Assembly: GCA_016179165.1 (NCBI GenBank)
Contig: JACORX010000403.1
Span: 1 to 8,696, forward strand
DNA from: Candidatus Rokuibacteriota bacterium
GTDB lineage: Bacteria > Methylomirabilota > Methylomirabilia > Rokubacteriales > CSP1-6
Direction: 5' to 3'
DNA length: 8,696 nucleotides
Under the pieces are notes generated by a model. It searched no databases, was not told where the DNA came from, and saw only the letters and a list, made by a program, of their open reading frames with translations. Made by a program: the position numbers and the translations under genes. Positions 1 to 7,042 of this stretch are shown in pieces. Numbering within the stretch: position 1 is the first letter of the stretch; every line of letters starts with the position of its first letter.

Positions 1-581
1 CTCTTGAGCTCCACGACCGAGTAGCCCGCCAGCGCCGTCGAGGCCGGGTTGGTCCCGTGGGCCGAGTCGGGGATGAGGACCTTGGTGCGCCGCTCGCCTC
101 GCGCCAGGTGGTAGGCGCGGATCATCAGCACCCCGGCCAGCTCGCCCTGCGCGCCCGCCGCGGGCTGGAGCGAGACGTGGTCCATGCCCGAGACCTCGGC
201 GAGATCGCGCGACAGCTCGTCCATGAGCCGGAGCGCGCCCTGGGCGGCGGCCTCGGGCGTAAGCGGGTGCAGCCGGGCGAAGCCCGGCAGCCGCGCCATG
301 TCCTCGTTGATCTTCGGGTTGTACTTCATGGTGCAGGAGCCGAGCGGGTAGAAGTGCGTGTCCACGCCGTAGTTCATCTGGCTGAGCCGCGAGTAGTGGC
401 GGACGACGTCCACCTCCGATACTTCCGGAAGCTCCGGCGGCGTCGCGCGGAGGTGCTCTTTCGGCAGGAACTGGGCCGGGTCGCTCACGGGCACGTCAGA
501 CGAAGGCAGCGAGTGGGCGTGGCGGCCGGGACAGGACAGCTCGAAGATCAGCTTGTCGTAGCCGGGCTTGGCGATGTGCAT
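1..581 (-). CDS. gcvPB: Glycine dehydrogenase (decarboxylating) subunit 2, P-protein beta subunit (partial, C-terminus off window)
   Basis: This is the PLP-binding half of the two-subunit P protein of the glycine cleavage system. With GcvPA it decarboxylates glycine and passes the aminomethyl group to lipoyl-GcvH in the cytoplasm. Only the first 193 codons are visible; family members are usually about 480-500 residues, so the PLP lysine lies beyond the left edge. Residues 61-90 carry the conserved stretch with NYGVDTHFYPLGSCTMKYNP, followed by LQPAAGAQGE (138-147) and the substrate-site-like PDSAHGTNPAS (171-181). The start at 581 is 7 nt after the gcvPA stop, and a GAGG Shine-Dalgarno overlaps that stop codon, which fits translational coupling. 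It is the last visible gene of gcvT-gcvH-gcvPA-gcvPB. The identification is firm; only the unseen end is unknown. Confidence 0.96.
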   Translation of the reverse strand, partial: MHIAKPGYDKLIFELSCPGRHAHSLPSSDVPVSDPAQFLPKEHLRATPPELPEVSEVDVVRHYSRLSQMNYGVDTHFYPLGSCTMKYNPKINEDMARLPGFARLHPLTPEAAAQGALRLMDELSRDLAEVSGMDHVSLQPAAGAQGELAGVLMIRAYHLARGERRTKVLIPDSAHGTNPASTALAGYSVVELK

Positions 582-588
582 GGACGCC

Positions 589-1932
589 TCAGGCCACCGC
601 GGCTGTGAGCGCGGCCGCGTACGCGTCGATCTCCGCGCGAGTGCGCTTCTCTGTCACCGCGACGAGCAGACACTCTTTCTGAGACCGGTCGAAGGCCTTG
701 AGGGGCACGCCGGCCAGGATCTTCTCCTTCATCAGGCGCTTCGCCACGCGCTCCGGGGATTTCGGAAGCTCGAGCGTGAACTCCTTGAAGAAGGGCGCAG
801 TGAAGCGGAGGCGCACCCCCGGGATCGTCGCGAACGTCTCGGCGGCGTAGTGCGCCTTGGCGGTGGACAGCTCTCCAACCTTGCGCATCCCCACCTTCCC
901 CATGACGGCGACGTAGATCGTCGCCATCAGCGCGCAGAGGGCGACGTTGGTGCAGATGTTCGAGGTCGCCTTCTCGCGCCTGATGTGCTGCTCGCGGGTC
1001 TGGAGTGTGAGGACGAAGCCGCGCCGGCCGTCGAGGTCCACCGTGGCCCCGACGAGCCTACCGGGCATCCGCCGCACCAGCTCCTGCTTCGCCGCGAACA
1101 CGCCCAGGTTCGGGCCGCCGAAGCTCATCGGCACGCCGAGCCCCTGCCCCTCGCCCACGACCAGGTCCGCGCCGAGCTCGCCGGGCGGTGTGAGCAGTCC
1201 CAGGTTGACCGGGTCGGCCACGACGACCAACAACGCGTCGGCGGCATGCGCGATCTCGGCCGCCGCCTTGACGTCCTCGAGACAGCCGAAGAAGTTCGGG
1301 TGCTGGATGACGACGGCGGCTGTCTGGCCCGAGACGGCCTTGCGGAGGGCGTCGAGGTCGGTCGCCCCGTCGCCGATCGGCGCCGACCTGAGGCGGATGC
1401 CCGGCCCCTCGCAGTACGTCTCGACGACCTGGCGGTAGAGCGGGTTCAGACCCTTCGAGAGGACGATCGCGTTCCGTTCCGTGACCGCGTGGGCCATCAG
1501 CGCGGCCTCGGCCACCGACGAGGCGCCGTCGTAGAGCGACGCGTTGGCGACGTCCATGCCGGTGAGCTCGGCCATCATGCTCTGGTACTCGAAGATGGAG
1601 CGGAGCGTGCCCTGGCTCGCCTCGGGCTGGTAGGGCGTGTAGGCCGTGAAGAACTCCCCGCGCGAGATCAAGTGATTGATCGGGCTCGGCACGCTGTGGT
1701 CGTAGGAGCCCGCGCCCAGGAAGCAGGCGTAGTCGTCGGCGTCGGCGTTCAGCGCCGACAGGGCCCGCAGGTGGCGGACGAGGTCGGTCTCGGCCATGGC
1801 CGCGGTCACGTTGAGCGGGCGGGACAGCCGCGCCTTCGTCGGGATCCGCGCGAGCAGGTCCTCGATCGATCCCACGCCGATCTGCGCCAGCATCTCCCGC
1901 TGCTGGGCCGGCGTATTGGAGATGTAGCGCAT
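589..1932 (-). CDS. gcvPA: Glycine dehydrogenase (decarboxylating) subunit 1, P-protein alpha subunit
   Basis: This is the alpha subunit of the heterotetrameric P protein, which partners GcvPB in glycine decarboxylation. It has the PLP-transferase fold but lacks the cofactor lysine, which the beta subunit provides. At 447 residues it is full length for the family. Diagnostic motifs, in order, are the N-terminal MRYISNTP, FLGAGSYDH (71-79), PYQPEASQGTLRSIFEYQ (100-117), NASLYDGASSVAEAALMA (130-147), HPNFFGCLED (211-220), GEGQGLGVPMSFGGP (260-274) and REQHIRREKATSNICTN (313-329). The ATG is separated from the gcvH stop by only 4 nt and the N-terminus matches the family start. No frameshift or missing motif is seen. 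Confidence 0.97.
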   Translation of the reverse strand: MRYISNTPAQQREMLAQIGVGSIEDLLARIPTKARLSRPLNVTAAMAETDLVRHLRALSALNADADDYACFLGAGSYDHSVPSPINHLISRGEFFTAYTPYQPEASQGTLRSIFEYQSMMAELTGMDVANASLYDGASSVAEAALMAHAVTERNAIVLSKGLNPLYRQVVETYCEGPGIRLRSAPIGDGATDLDALRKAVSGQTAAVVIQHPNFFGCLEDVKAAAEIAHAADALLVVVADPVNLGLLTPPGELGADLVVGEGQGLGVPMSFGGPNLGVFAAKQELVRRMPGRLVGATVDLDGRRGFVLTLQTREQHIRREKATSNICTNVALCALMATIYVAVMGKVGMRKVGELSTAKAHYAAETFATIPGVRLRFTAPFFKEFTLELPKSPERVAKRLMKEKILAGVPLKAFDRSQKECLLVAVTEKRTRAEIDAYAAALTAAVA

Positions 1933-1936
1933 GACC

Positions 1937-2329
1937 TCAGTGCCCCGCTTCGGCGATGAGCTTCTCGTAGTCGCCGGCCGGCATGAGCCCGTCCCACTCC
2001 TTGGCGTTCCCGAGCTTGATCACGATCATCCAGCCCTTGCCGTAGGGATCGGCGTTCACCAGCTCGGGCGTCTTGGGCAGCTCGGCGTTGATCTCGACCA
2101 CCTCGCCGCTGAGCGGCGCGAAAAGATCCGAGACGGCCTTGACCGACTCGACCCCGCCGCAGGTCTTCATGGCGGTGATCTTGGCGCCGACCTTGGGCAG
2201 CTCGACGAAGACCACGTCGCCCAGCTGCTCCTGGGCGAAGGCCGTGATGCCGACGCGGGCCTTGTCCCCCTCGAGCTTGGCCCACTCGTGCTCCTTCGTG
2301 TATCGAAGCTCTCCCGGAACGTTCGCCAT
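1937..2329 (-). CDS. gcvH: Glycine cleavage system H protein
   Basis: This is the lipoyl carrier of the glycine cleavage system. It shuttles the aminomethyl group from the P protein to the T protein and is then reoxidised by the L protein. The 130-residue length and sequence are typical: YTKEHEWAKLEGD at the N-terminus, VGITAFAQEQLGDVVFVELP in the middle, and the lipoylation site ESVKAVSDLF with the acceptor at Lys64. The segment before it, ITAMKTCGG, carries Cys57 where many H proteins have a glycine/aspartate-rich turn; this is a local variant, not a sign of damage. The start at 2329 is supported by an AGGAG Shine-Dalgarno that overlaps the gcvT TAG stop. It lies between gcvT and gcvPA in the operon. 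Confidence 0.97.
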   Translation of the reverse strand: MANVPGELRYTKEHEWAKLEGDKARVGITAFAQEQLGDVVFVELPKVGAKITAMKTCGGVESVKAVSDLFAPLSGEVVEINAELPKTPELVNADPYGKGWMIVIKLGNAKEWDGLMPAGDYEKLIAEAGH

Positions 2330-2338
2330 CGTGCTCTC

Positions 2339-3451
2339 CTAGGTTTTCTTGGCGTGTGAGGGGACGAACGGAGTCTTGGCGACCCGCGCCCGATGGGCCT
2401 GGCCGCGGATGTCCACGTCGAGCTCGGTGCCGACCGGTGCGAGGTCGGCCCTGACGTATCCCATGCCGATGCAGCGCTCGAGGCTCGGAGAGAAGGAGCC
2501 GGAGGTGACGACGCCCACCGGGGCGCCGTCCTTGAGCAGGCGGTAGCCTTGGCGGGCGACGGCGCGCTCGGTCATCTCGAAGCCCGCGAGCTTGCGCGTG
2601 ACTCCCGCGGCCCTCATCGCCTCGATGGCAGCACGTCCGATGAAGTCCCCCTTGGCCGGCTTGACCACCCAGCCGAGCCCCGCTTCGAGCGGGTTCGTCG
2701 TCTCGTCGATGTCGTTGCCGTAGAGCGCGAACTTCATCTCGAGCCTGAGCGTGTCGCGCGCGCCGAGCCCGATGGGTTGTATGCCGTCGCGCTTGCCGGC
2801 ATCCATCAGCGCGTGCCAGAGCCTCTCAATCTGTGCCGCCGGCGCATACAGCTCGAAGCCGTCTTCGCCCGTATAGCCCGTGCGCGAGATGAGGCATGGC
2901 ACCCCCCCCACGGCGCCCTGGGCGAAGTGGTAGTAGAGCACGCGCGTCACGTCCCTGTCGGCCAGCCGCTGGACGAGCGCCTCGGCCTTGGGCCCCTGCA
3001 CCGCCAGGAGCCCTGTCTCGGCACTCACGTTCGTCCAGTCCGCGCCCTTGCCGTGCCCGCTTACCCACGCCCAGTCCTTGTCGATATTGGAGGCGTTGAC
3101 CGTCAGCATGTAGTGGTCGTCGGCCAGTCGGTACAGCGTCAGGTCGTCCACGATGCCGCCGTCGGGATAACAAAGCAGCGAGTATTGGACCTGGCCGACG
3201 GCGAGGGTGGAAGCGTCATTCGTCGTGATCGTCTGGACGGCGGCCAGCGCGCCGGTCCCTCGCACCTCGAACTCGCCCATGTGGCTGATGTCGAAGAGCC
3301 CGACGGCCGAGCGCACGCAACGGTGCTCCTCGATGATGCCGGTGTACTGGACGGGCATGTCCCAGCCGCCGAAGGGGACCATCTTGCCGCCGGCCGCGGC
3401 GTGGACATCGCGCAACGGAGTCCGCTTGAGGGGAATGTGGGTGTCCGTCAT
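2339..3451 (-). CDS. gcvT: Glycine cleavage system T protein (aminomethyltransferase)
   Basis: It transfers the methylene group from aminomethyl-lipoyl GcvH to tetrahydrofolate, giving 5,10-methylene-THF and ammonia. The 370-residue protein has the GcvT folate-binding fold. Visible motifs are FGGWDMPVQY (28-37), GLFDISHMGEFEVRG (51-65), the catalytic-aspartate region VDDLTLYR (Asp102/Asp103), SRTGYTGEDGFELY (189-202) and GLGARDTLRLEM (228-239). The C-terminal beta-barrel ends in RVAKTPFVP. The ATG at 3451 has GAGG 5 nt upstream and gives the expected N-terminus PLKRTPLRDVH. It is the first gene of the gcv operon; the preceding 106 nt hold a possible promoter and a hairpin but no recognisable glycine riboswitch. 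Confidence 0.97.
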   Translation of the reverse strand: MTDTHIPLKRTPLRDVHAAAGGKMVPFGGWDMPVQYTGIIEEHRCVRSAVGLFDISHMGEFEVRGTGALAAVQTITTNDASTLAVGQVQYSLLCYPDGGIVDDLTLYRLADDHYMLTVNASNIDKDWAWVSGHGKGADWTNVSAETGLLAVQGPKAEALVQRLADRDVTRVLYYHFAQGAVGGVPCLISRTGYTGEDGFELYAPAAQIERLWHALMDAGKRDGIQPIGLGARDTLRLEMKFALYGNDIDETTNPLEAGLGWVVKPAKGDFIGRAAIEAMRAAGVTRKLAGFEMTERAVARQGYRLLKDGAPVGVVTSGSFSPSLERCIGMGYVRADLAPVGTELDVDIRGQAHRARVAKTPFVPSHAKKT

Positions 3452-3463
3452 GGCAGCCTCATC

Positions 3464-3492
3464 ATCTTAGTGGATGGACTCCGGGGCCGCAA
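3464..3492 (-). promoter_or_regulatory. Possible sigma70-type promoter of the gcv operon
   Basis: Read on the minus strand, TTGCGG (3492-3487) and TAAGAT (3469-3464) are separated by exactly 17 nt. They match 3 of 6 and 4 of 6 positions of the -35 and -10 consensus. Transcription would begin about 6-8 nt downstream, leaving only about 10 nt before the gcvT ATG, which would put the Shine-Dalgarno at the very 5' end. The spacing is right but the match is weak and the leader very short, so this is tentative. Confidence 0.25.
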
Positions 3493-3501
3493 TGGGAACC
3501 G

Positions 3502-3536
3502 CGCCCCGACGCTGTCGGAGTGGCCGCGTCGGGGCG
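3502..3536 (-). terminator. Perfect 11-bp hairpin, candidate terminator of the lipoprotein gene
   Basis: CGCCCCGACGC (3502-3512) is the exact reverse complement of GCGTCGGGGCG (3526-3536), with a 13-nt loop. On the minus strand it starts about 22 nt after the lipoprotein stop and lies upstream of gcvT. No T-run follows on either strand, so it is not a canonical intrinsic terminator. It may be a U-less terminator, a 3'-end-stabilising stem, or an element between the two units. Confidence 0.4.
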
Positions 3537-3557
3537 AACCTAGAGGCAGCTGTGCTG

Positions 3558-3995
3558 CTACTTCGTCGTGTAGCCTCTGCCGCTCATACAGGCGCCGAAG
3601 GCCTGATCGTAACCCGCCTGGCCTTTCGAATACTGGCTCGTGCCGCCATAGGCAGCGCCGCCGATGCCGCCGGCCGCCGCGCCGATGGCCGCACCCGTGC
3701 CGGCGGAGCCGACCGCCGCGCCGGTTGCCGCGCCCAAGGCCGCTCCGCCGAGCGCGCCGATGGCCAGGCCGATGCCGGCGCCCTTCGCCGTGCTCGTCAC
3801 CGGGTCCCACCCGGTCTGCTGCTTGGCCCAGGCCTGGCACTCGCTCGTGTCCTGTGCCTGCTTCTGGGGCGTCTGGCCCTGGGACGGATAGGCGTAGACG
3901 TTGGCCTTGGGCGGCTCGGACGAAGCGCAGCCAGAAAGCGCCGCGGCGAACACGATTGCTGTCATCCCTGAGACGATGCGATGCGTTGTGGTCAT
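3558..3995 (-). CDS. Glycine-zipper lipoprotein of unknown function
   Basis: This is a 145-residue predicted lipoprotein. Residues 1-22 form a signal peptide (Arg6, then a hydrophobic stretch) ending in the lipobox LSGC, with Cys23 as the lipidation site. A polar linker follows (24-70), then an Ala/Gly-rich segment (about 71-118) with repeated GxxxG spacing typical of glycine-zipper domains. These domains often pack against or insert into membranes. The tail has FGACMSGRGYTTK; Cys53 and Cys136 could form a disulfide. The start at 3995 is chosen because an AAGGGGGGG Shine-Dalgarno lies about 5 nt upstream and the signal peptide begins there. An upstream in-frame start at 4058 would add 21 basic residues and overlap the aminotransferase gene. 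It is probably an envelope protein and its role is not known. It is not obviously related to the flanking metabolic operons. Confidence 0.85.
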   Translation of the reverse strand: MTTTHRIVSGMTAIVFAAALSGCASSEPPKANVYAYPSQGQTPQKQAQDTSECQAWAKQQTGWDPVTSTAKGAGIGLAIGALGGAALGAATGAAVGSAGTGAAIGAAAGGIGGAAYGGTSQYSKGQAGYDQAFGACMSGRGYTTK

Positions 3996-4016
3996 GGCAA
4001 CCCCCCCTTGCCGCCC

Positions 4017-4022
4017 ATTATC
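4017..4022 (-). promoter_or_regulatory. Possible -10 element for the lipoprotein gene
   Basis: The hexamer GATAAT (minus strand, 4022-4017) matches 5 of 6 positions of TATAAT. It lies 22 nt upstream of the lipoprotein ATG, in the 43-nt gap after the aminotransferase stop. No convincing -35 lies 16-19 nt further upstream. It would give the lipoprotein its own transcript, but the evidence is one hexamer only. Confidence 0.2.
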
Positions 4023-4038
4023 CCTCGCCCGGCAAAGT

Positions 4039-5367
4039 CTACGCTTCTTTCTCGACAACGCGGCCGAAGACCTCGAGGAAGCGGTCGACGTCCGCGTCGG
4101 TCATGGCCAGCGAGCAGCAGCCGAGCCCCCGCTGGGTCAGGAGCACGCCGTCGTTCAAGAGGCCCATGAAGGTGCGGAGCGGCCGCTCGGCGTCGGCGGG
4201 AACCCTCGAGCGATAGTCGGTCAGGCGCTTCTTGGTCCAGTGGATCCAGAAGAGCGAGCCGAGACCCGTCACCTGCGCCGCCTGCTTGCTCTTGGACAGG
4301 ACGCGCTTGACGCCGGCGCGCAGGCGATCGCCGAGGGCATCGAGCCGGGCGTAGGCCTCGGGGGTCAGCTCCTGCATGGTCGCCACGCCGCCGGCCATGG
4401 TCACCGGGTTGGCGTTGAAGGTGCCGCCGTGGCTGATCCGCCCCTTGCCGCCGCGCGGGTCGTAGTAGTTCATCACCTCCGCGCGCCCGCCGAAGGCGCC
4501 GACGGCGAGCCCGCCCCCGATGATCTTGCCGAGCGTCGTCAGGTCCGGCCGGACGCCGAAGCGCTGCTGCGCCCCGCCCGGCGCCACGCGAAACGAGATC
4601 ACCTCGTCGAAGATCAGGACGATCCCGAGGCGCTCCGTCACCTCTCGCAGGCGTTCGAGAAAGCCCGGCTGGGGCTCGAGCAGGCCGGCGTTGGCCATGA
4701 GCGGGTCCACGATGAGCGCGGCGATGTCGCGCCCCTGCTTCTCGAGGATCTTCACGCACGCCTCGGCGTCGTTCCACGGCAGGACCACGGTGTGCTTGAG
4801 CACGGTGTCCGGCACGCCCCCCGAGGACGCGACGGGCTTCGGCCGCTTGCGCGAGCCCGATTTGGCCGGGTCGGGCGAGACGCTCACCAGCACCCAGTCG
4901 TGCGTCCCGTGGTAGGCGCCCTCGAACTTGGCGAGCTTGCTCCGCCCCGTGAAGGCGCGCGCGGCGCGCACCGCGTTCATCGTCGCCTCGGTGCCCGAGT
5001 TGGCGAAGCGAACCACCTCCATGCTCGGGATACGCGTGGTCAGGAGCCCCGCCAGCCTGACCTCGTGCTCGCTCGGCCCGGGGAAGGACATGCCGCGCGT
5101 CGCCTGCTCCGCGACGGCTTCGACGACGGACGGGTGCGCGTGGCCCAGGATGAGGCTCGTGTAGTTGCCGTTGAAGTCGAGGCGCTCGGCGCCGTCGGCG
5201 TCCCAGATGCGCGCGCCCGCGCCTCGGGTGATGAAGAAGGGGTACGGGTCGAAGAAGGTCGTGGTGCGGCTGTTGCCGCCCGGCATGACCCGCAGCGCCT
5301 CCTCGTACATCTGCCGCGAGCGGGAGGTCTTGGCCTTGTAGTCGTTGACGAGAGTCTCGAGGGTCAT
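4039..5367 (-). CDS. Class III PLP aminotransferase, glutamate-1-semialdehyde aminomutase-like
   Basis: This is a 442-residue fold-type I PLP enzyme of the class III (subgroup II) family, closest in pattern to glutamate-1-semialdehyde 2,1-aminomutase (HemL). Seen motifs are LDFNGNYTSLILGHAHP (63-79), FANSGTEATMNAVRAAR (121-137), KFEGAYHGTHDW (147-158), FDEVISFRVAPGGAQ with Asp254 for the PLP ring nitrogen, LTTLGKIIGGG with the Schiff-base Lys281, and GGTFNANPVTMAGG (314-327). It departs from typical HemL at DPLMANAG (221-228, where HemL usually has EPVxGNMG) and in the FDEV loop, which is about one residue shorter. Its substrate is therefore open: it may act on a glutamate-derived or other amino-oxo compound. 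The ATG at 5367 overlaps the pxpC stop by 4 nt (ATGA); earlier in-frame starts lie inside pxpC. It is the last gene of the ycsI-pxpB-pxpC unit. The fold is certain; the reaction is not. Confidence 0.9.
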   Translation of the reverse strand: MTLETLVNDYKAKTSRSRQMYEEALRVMPGGNSRTTTFFDPYPFFITRGAGARIWDADGAERLDFNGNYTSLILGHAHPSVVEAVAEQATRGMSFPGPSEHEVRLAGLLTTRIPSMEVVRFANSGTEATMNAVRAARAFTGRSKLAKFEGAYHGTHDWVLVSVSPDPAKSGSRKRPKPVASSGGVPDTVLKHTVVLPWNDAEACVKILEKQGRDIAALIVDPLMANAGLLEPQPGFLERLREVTERLGIVLIFDEVISFRVAPGGAQQRFGVRPDLTTLGKIIGGGLAVGAFGGRAEVMNYYDPRGGKGRISHGGTFNANPVTMAGGVATMQELTPEAYARLDALGDRLRAGVKRVLSKSKQAAQVTGLGSLFWIHWTKKRLTDYRSRVPADAERPLRTFMGLLNDGVLLTQRGLGCCSLAMTDADVDRFLEVFGRVVEKEA

Positions 5368-6308
5368 GACGTTGCCTCCGTGTGAACGGCGTCGTCGATC
5401 TCGCGGCGGTAGGCGCGCAGGAACTCGTGGGCCTCGGCCACGCTCACCTGGCGGAAGCGCAGCCGCTGCCCCGGCTTGACCTGGGCCACTCGCCCGATGT
5501 CGAAGGAGCATACCGTACCGATCTTCGTGTAGCCGCCCGTGGACTGCCGATCGGCCAGGAGTACGATGGGCTGGCCGTCGCCGACCACCTGGAGGCCGCC
5601 CAGCGCCACGCCATCCGAGATGATGTCATGGCCGCGCGTGTGCTCGATGCGCGCCCCGCGGAGGCGGGCGCCCATGCGGTCGCTCTGCGGCGTCATCTCG
5701 TACGGCGCGTCGAAGAGCGCCGCGATCCCCCGTTTGGTGAAGCGGTCGTCCTGGGGGCCCAGCACGACGCGCACCGTGGGCTCGACCGTGTAATCGGGGA
5801 TAGTCTCCTCGTGGACCTCTGCGGGCGCGCCGCCCGAGGCGGGGCCGAGCGGCAGGCAGTCGCCCTTGCGGAGGGCGCGCCCCTCGAAGCCTCCGAGCTG
5901 GCCGCGGAGATAGGTAGCGCGCGAGCCGAGCGCGGGCGGCGTGTCGATACCGCCGGAGACGGCAAGATAGCCGCGCACTCCCGACCGCGCCGCTCCCAGC
6001 CGCAGCACGTCGCCCGCCTCGACCTCGACGCCGGCCCAGCGCGGCATCTCGACCCCGTTCAGCGTGACGGGCATATCGGCGCCCGTGACCGCGACCCAGC
6101 GTTCGTCGGCGAACTCGAGGCGCGGCCCGATGAGCGTGCACTCGAGCTCCGCCGCGTCGTCGGCGTTTCCGACGAGCCGGTTGGCGAGAAGGAACGCCTC
6201 GCGATCCATCGGGCCCGACGGCGGGATGCCCACGCGAAGCGATCCGCGCCGTCCGAGGTCCTGGACGGTCGTCTGCGGCCCCGCCTCGTGGATGAGGAGG
6301 CTCGGCAT
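5364..6308 (-). CDS. pxpC: 5-oxoprolinase subunit C / KipA-like biotin-dependent carboxyltransferase-family protein
   Basis: This is the AHS2-family (allophanate hydrolase subunit 2) protein, equivalent to PxpC/KipA. With PxpA and PxpB it forms an ATP-dependent enzyme that opens 5-oxoproline to glutamate. The 314-residue length is usual. Motifs are TTVQDLGRRG (13-22), GIPPSGPMDREAFLLANRL (27-45), RGYLAVSGGIDTPPALGSR (112-130), TPQSDRMGARL (206-216) and GDGQPIVLLADRQSTGGY (243-260). The ATG at 6308 shares one base with the pxpB stop (TGATG), so translation is probably coupled. A long open frame continues upstream over pxpB but is only an out-of-frame reading there. A related urea-amidolyase-type carboxyltransferase role cannot be excluded from sequence alone, but the pairing with pxpB and a YcsI gene favours 5-oxoprolinase. 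Confidence 0.93.
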   Translation of the reverse strand: MPSLLIHEAGPQTTVQDLGRRGSLRVGIPPSGPMDREAFLLANRLVGNADDAAELECTLIGPRLEFADERWVAVTGADMPVTLNGVEMPRWAGVEVEAGDVLRLGAARSGVRGYLAVSGGIDTPPALGSRATYLRGQLGGFEGRALRKGDCLPLGPASGGAPAEVHEETIPDYTVEPTVRVVLGPQDDRFTKRGIAALFDAPYEMTPQSDRMGARLRGARIEHTRGHDIISDGVALGGLQVVGDGQPIVLLADRQSTGGYTKIGTVCSFDIGRVAQVKPGQRLRFRQVSVAEAHEFLRAYRREIDDAVHTEATS

Positions 6309-7039
6309 CAGGCGCGCTCCGTGCGCGGCGTGTAGGTGCCCTCGGCCACGGCCGCGGCGATCGCGTCGTACTCGACGCGGGAGATCATGCGGAAGCGGAC
6401 GTGGTCGCCGGCGCGGAGGAGAATCGGGTCGGCGGCCGACGGGTCGTAGAGCCGGAGCGGAGTGCGGCCGAGCACCCAGAAGCCGCCGGGGCTTTCGACC
6501 GAGTAGATGCAGCACTGGATGCCGCCGATGCTGACGCTGCCGGGCGGCGTCTTGGTCCGCGGCTGGTCCAGTCGCGGGATCTCGAGGCGCTCGGGCATGC
6601 CCGTCATGTAGGGCAGCCCCGGCGTGAAGCCGACGAAGTAGACGTAGTAGTCGGTCGACGCGTGGAGCCGCGCGACCTCGTCCGGCTGCAAGCCGAGCTT
6701 CCGGGCCGCCGCCGCGAGCTCGAAGCCCAGGTCTTCCCCGTAGCAGCACGGGATCTCCACCGTGCGTGCCGGCGGCAGCACCTCGGGCCGAGCCTCGCGG
6801 CACAGCGCGCGGAGGGATTTGGTCAGCTCGTCCCAGCGGACCGTGAAGGGGTCGTAGTAGACGAGAAGCGAGCGGTAGCTCGGAACCGTCTCGGTAACGC
6901 CGCCAAGCGACTGCTGTCGGATCAGGTATTCGAGGGCGAGAACCCGCGCGTTGACCTCGCGGTTGATGTCGTCGCCCAGTTCGACCGACAACGCAAGGTC
7001 TCCGCAGGGCAGGAAGCGGGGCTCGGCGTAAATGCCCAC
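6308..7039 (-). CDS. pxpB: 5-oxoprolinase subunit B / KipI-like protein
   Basis: This is the AHS1-family (allophanate hydrolase subunit 1, cyclophilin-like) protein, PxpB/KipI. In bacteria it works with PxpC and PxpA to hydrolyse 5-oxo-L-proline using ATP. The B. subtilis homologue KipI was first described as an inhibitor of the sporulation kinase KinA, but that role is not expected outside sporulating Firmicutes. At 243 residues it is normal length. Motifs are the N-terminal CGDLALSVELGDDIN (12-26), PSYRSLLVYYDP (53-64), FVGFTPGLPYMTGMPE (135-150), PPGSVSIGG (165-173) and ESPGGFWVLGRTP (182-194). The start is GTG at 7039, 3 nt after the TAG of the upstream gene, with no clear Shine-Dalgarno. 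Re-initiation after the upstream gene is the likely mode. Confidence 0.94.
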   Translation of the reverse strand: MGIYAEPRFLPCGDLALSVELGDDINREVNARVLALEYLIRQQSLGGVTETVPSYRSLLVYYDPFTVRWDELTKSLRALCREARPEVLPPARTVEIPCCYGEDLGFELAAAARKLGLQPDEVARLHASTDYYVYFVGFTPGLPYMTGMPERLEIPRLDQPRTKTPPGSVSIGGIQCCIYSVESPGGFWVLGRTPLRLYDPSAADPILLRAGDHVRFRMISRVEYDAIAAAVAEGTYTPRTERA

Positions 7040-7042
7040 CGG

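Noticed and set aside
3452..3557. Glycine riboswitch upstream of gcvT
   Set aside because: The gap is only about 106 nt, filled by a simple GC hairpin, and the conserved tandem aptamer cores are not seen.
3996..4058. Upstream start at 4058 for the lipoprotein
   Set aside because: It adds a very basic 21-residue extension before a normal signal peptide, overlaps the aminotransferase gene, and bypasses the strong AAGGGGGGG Shine-Dalgarno at the ATG 3995.
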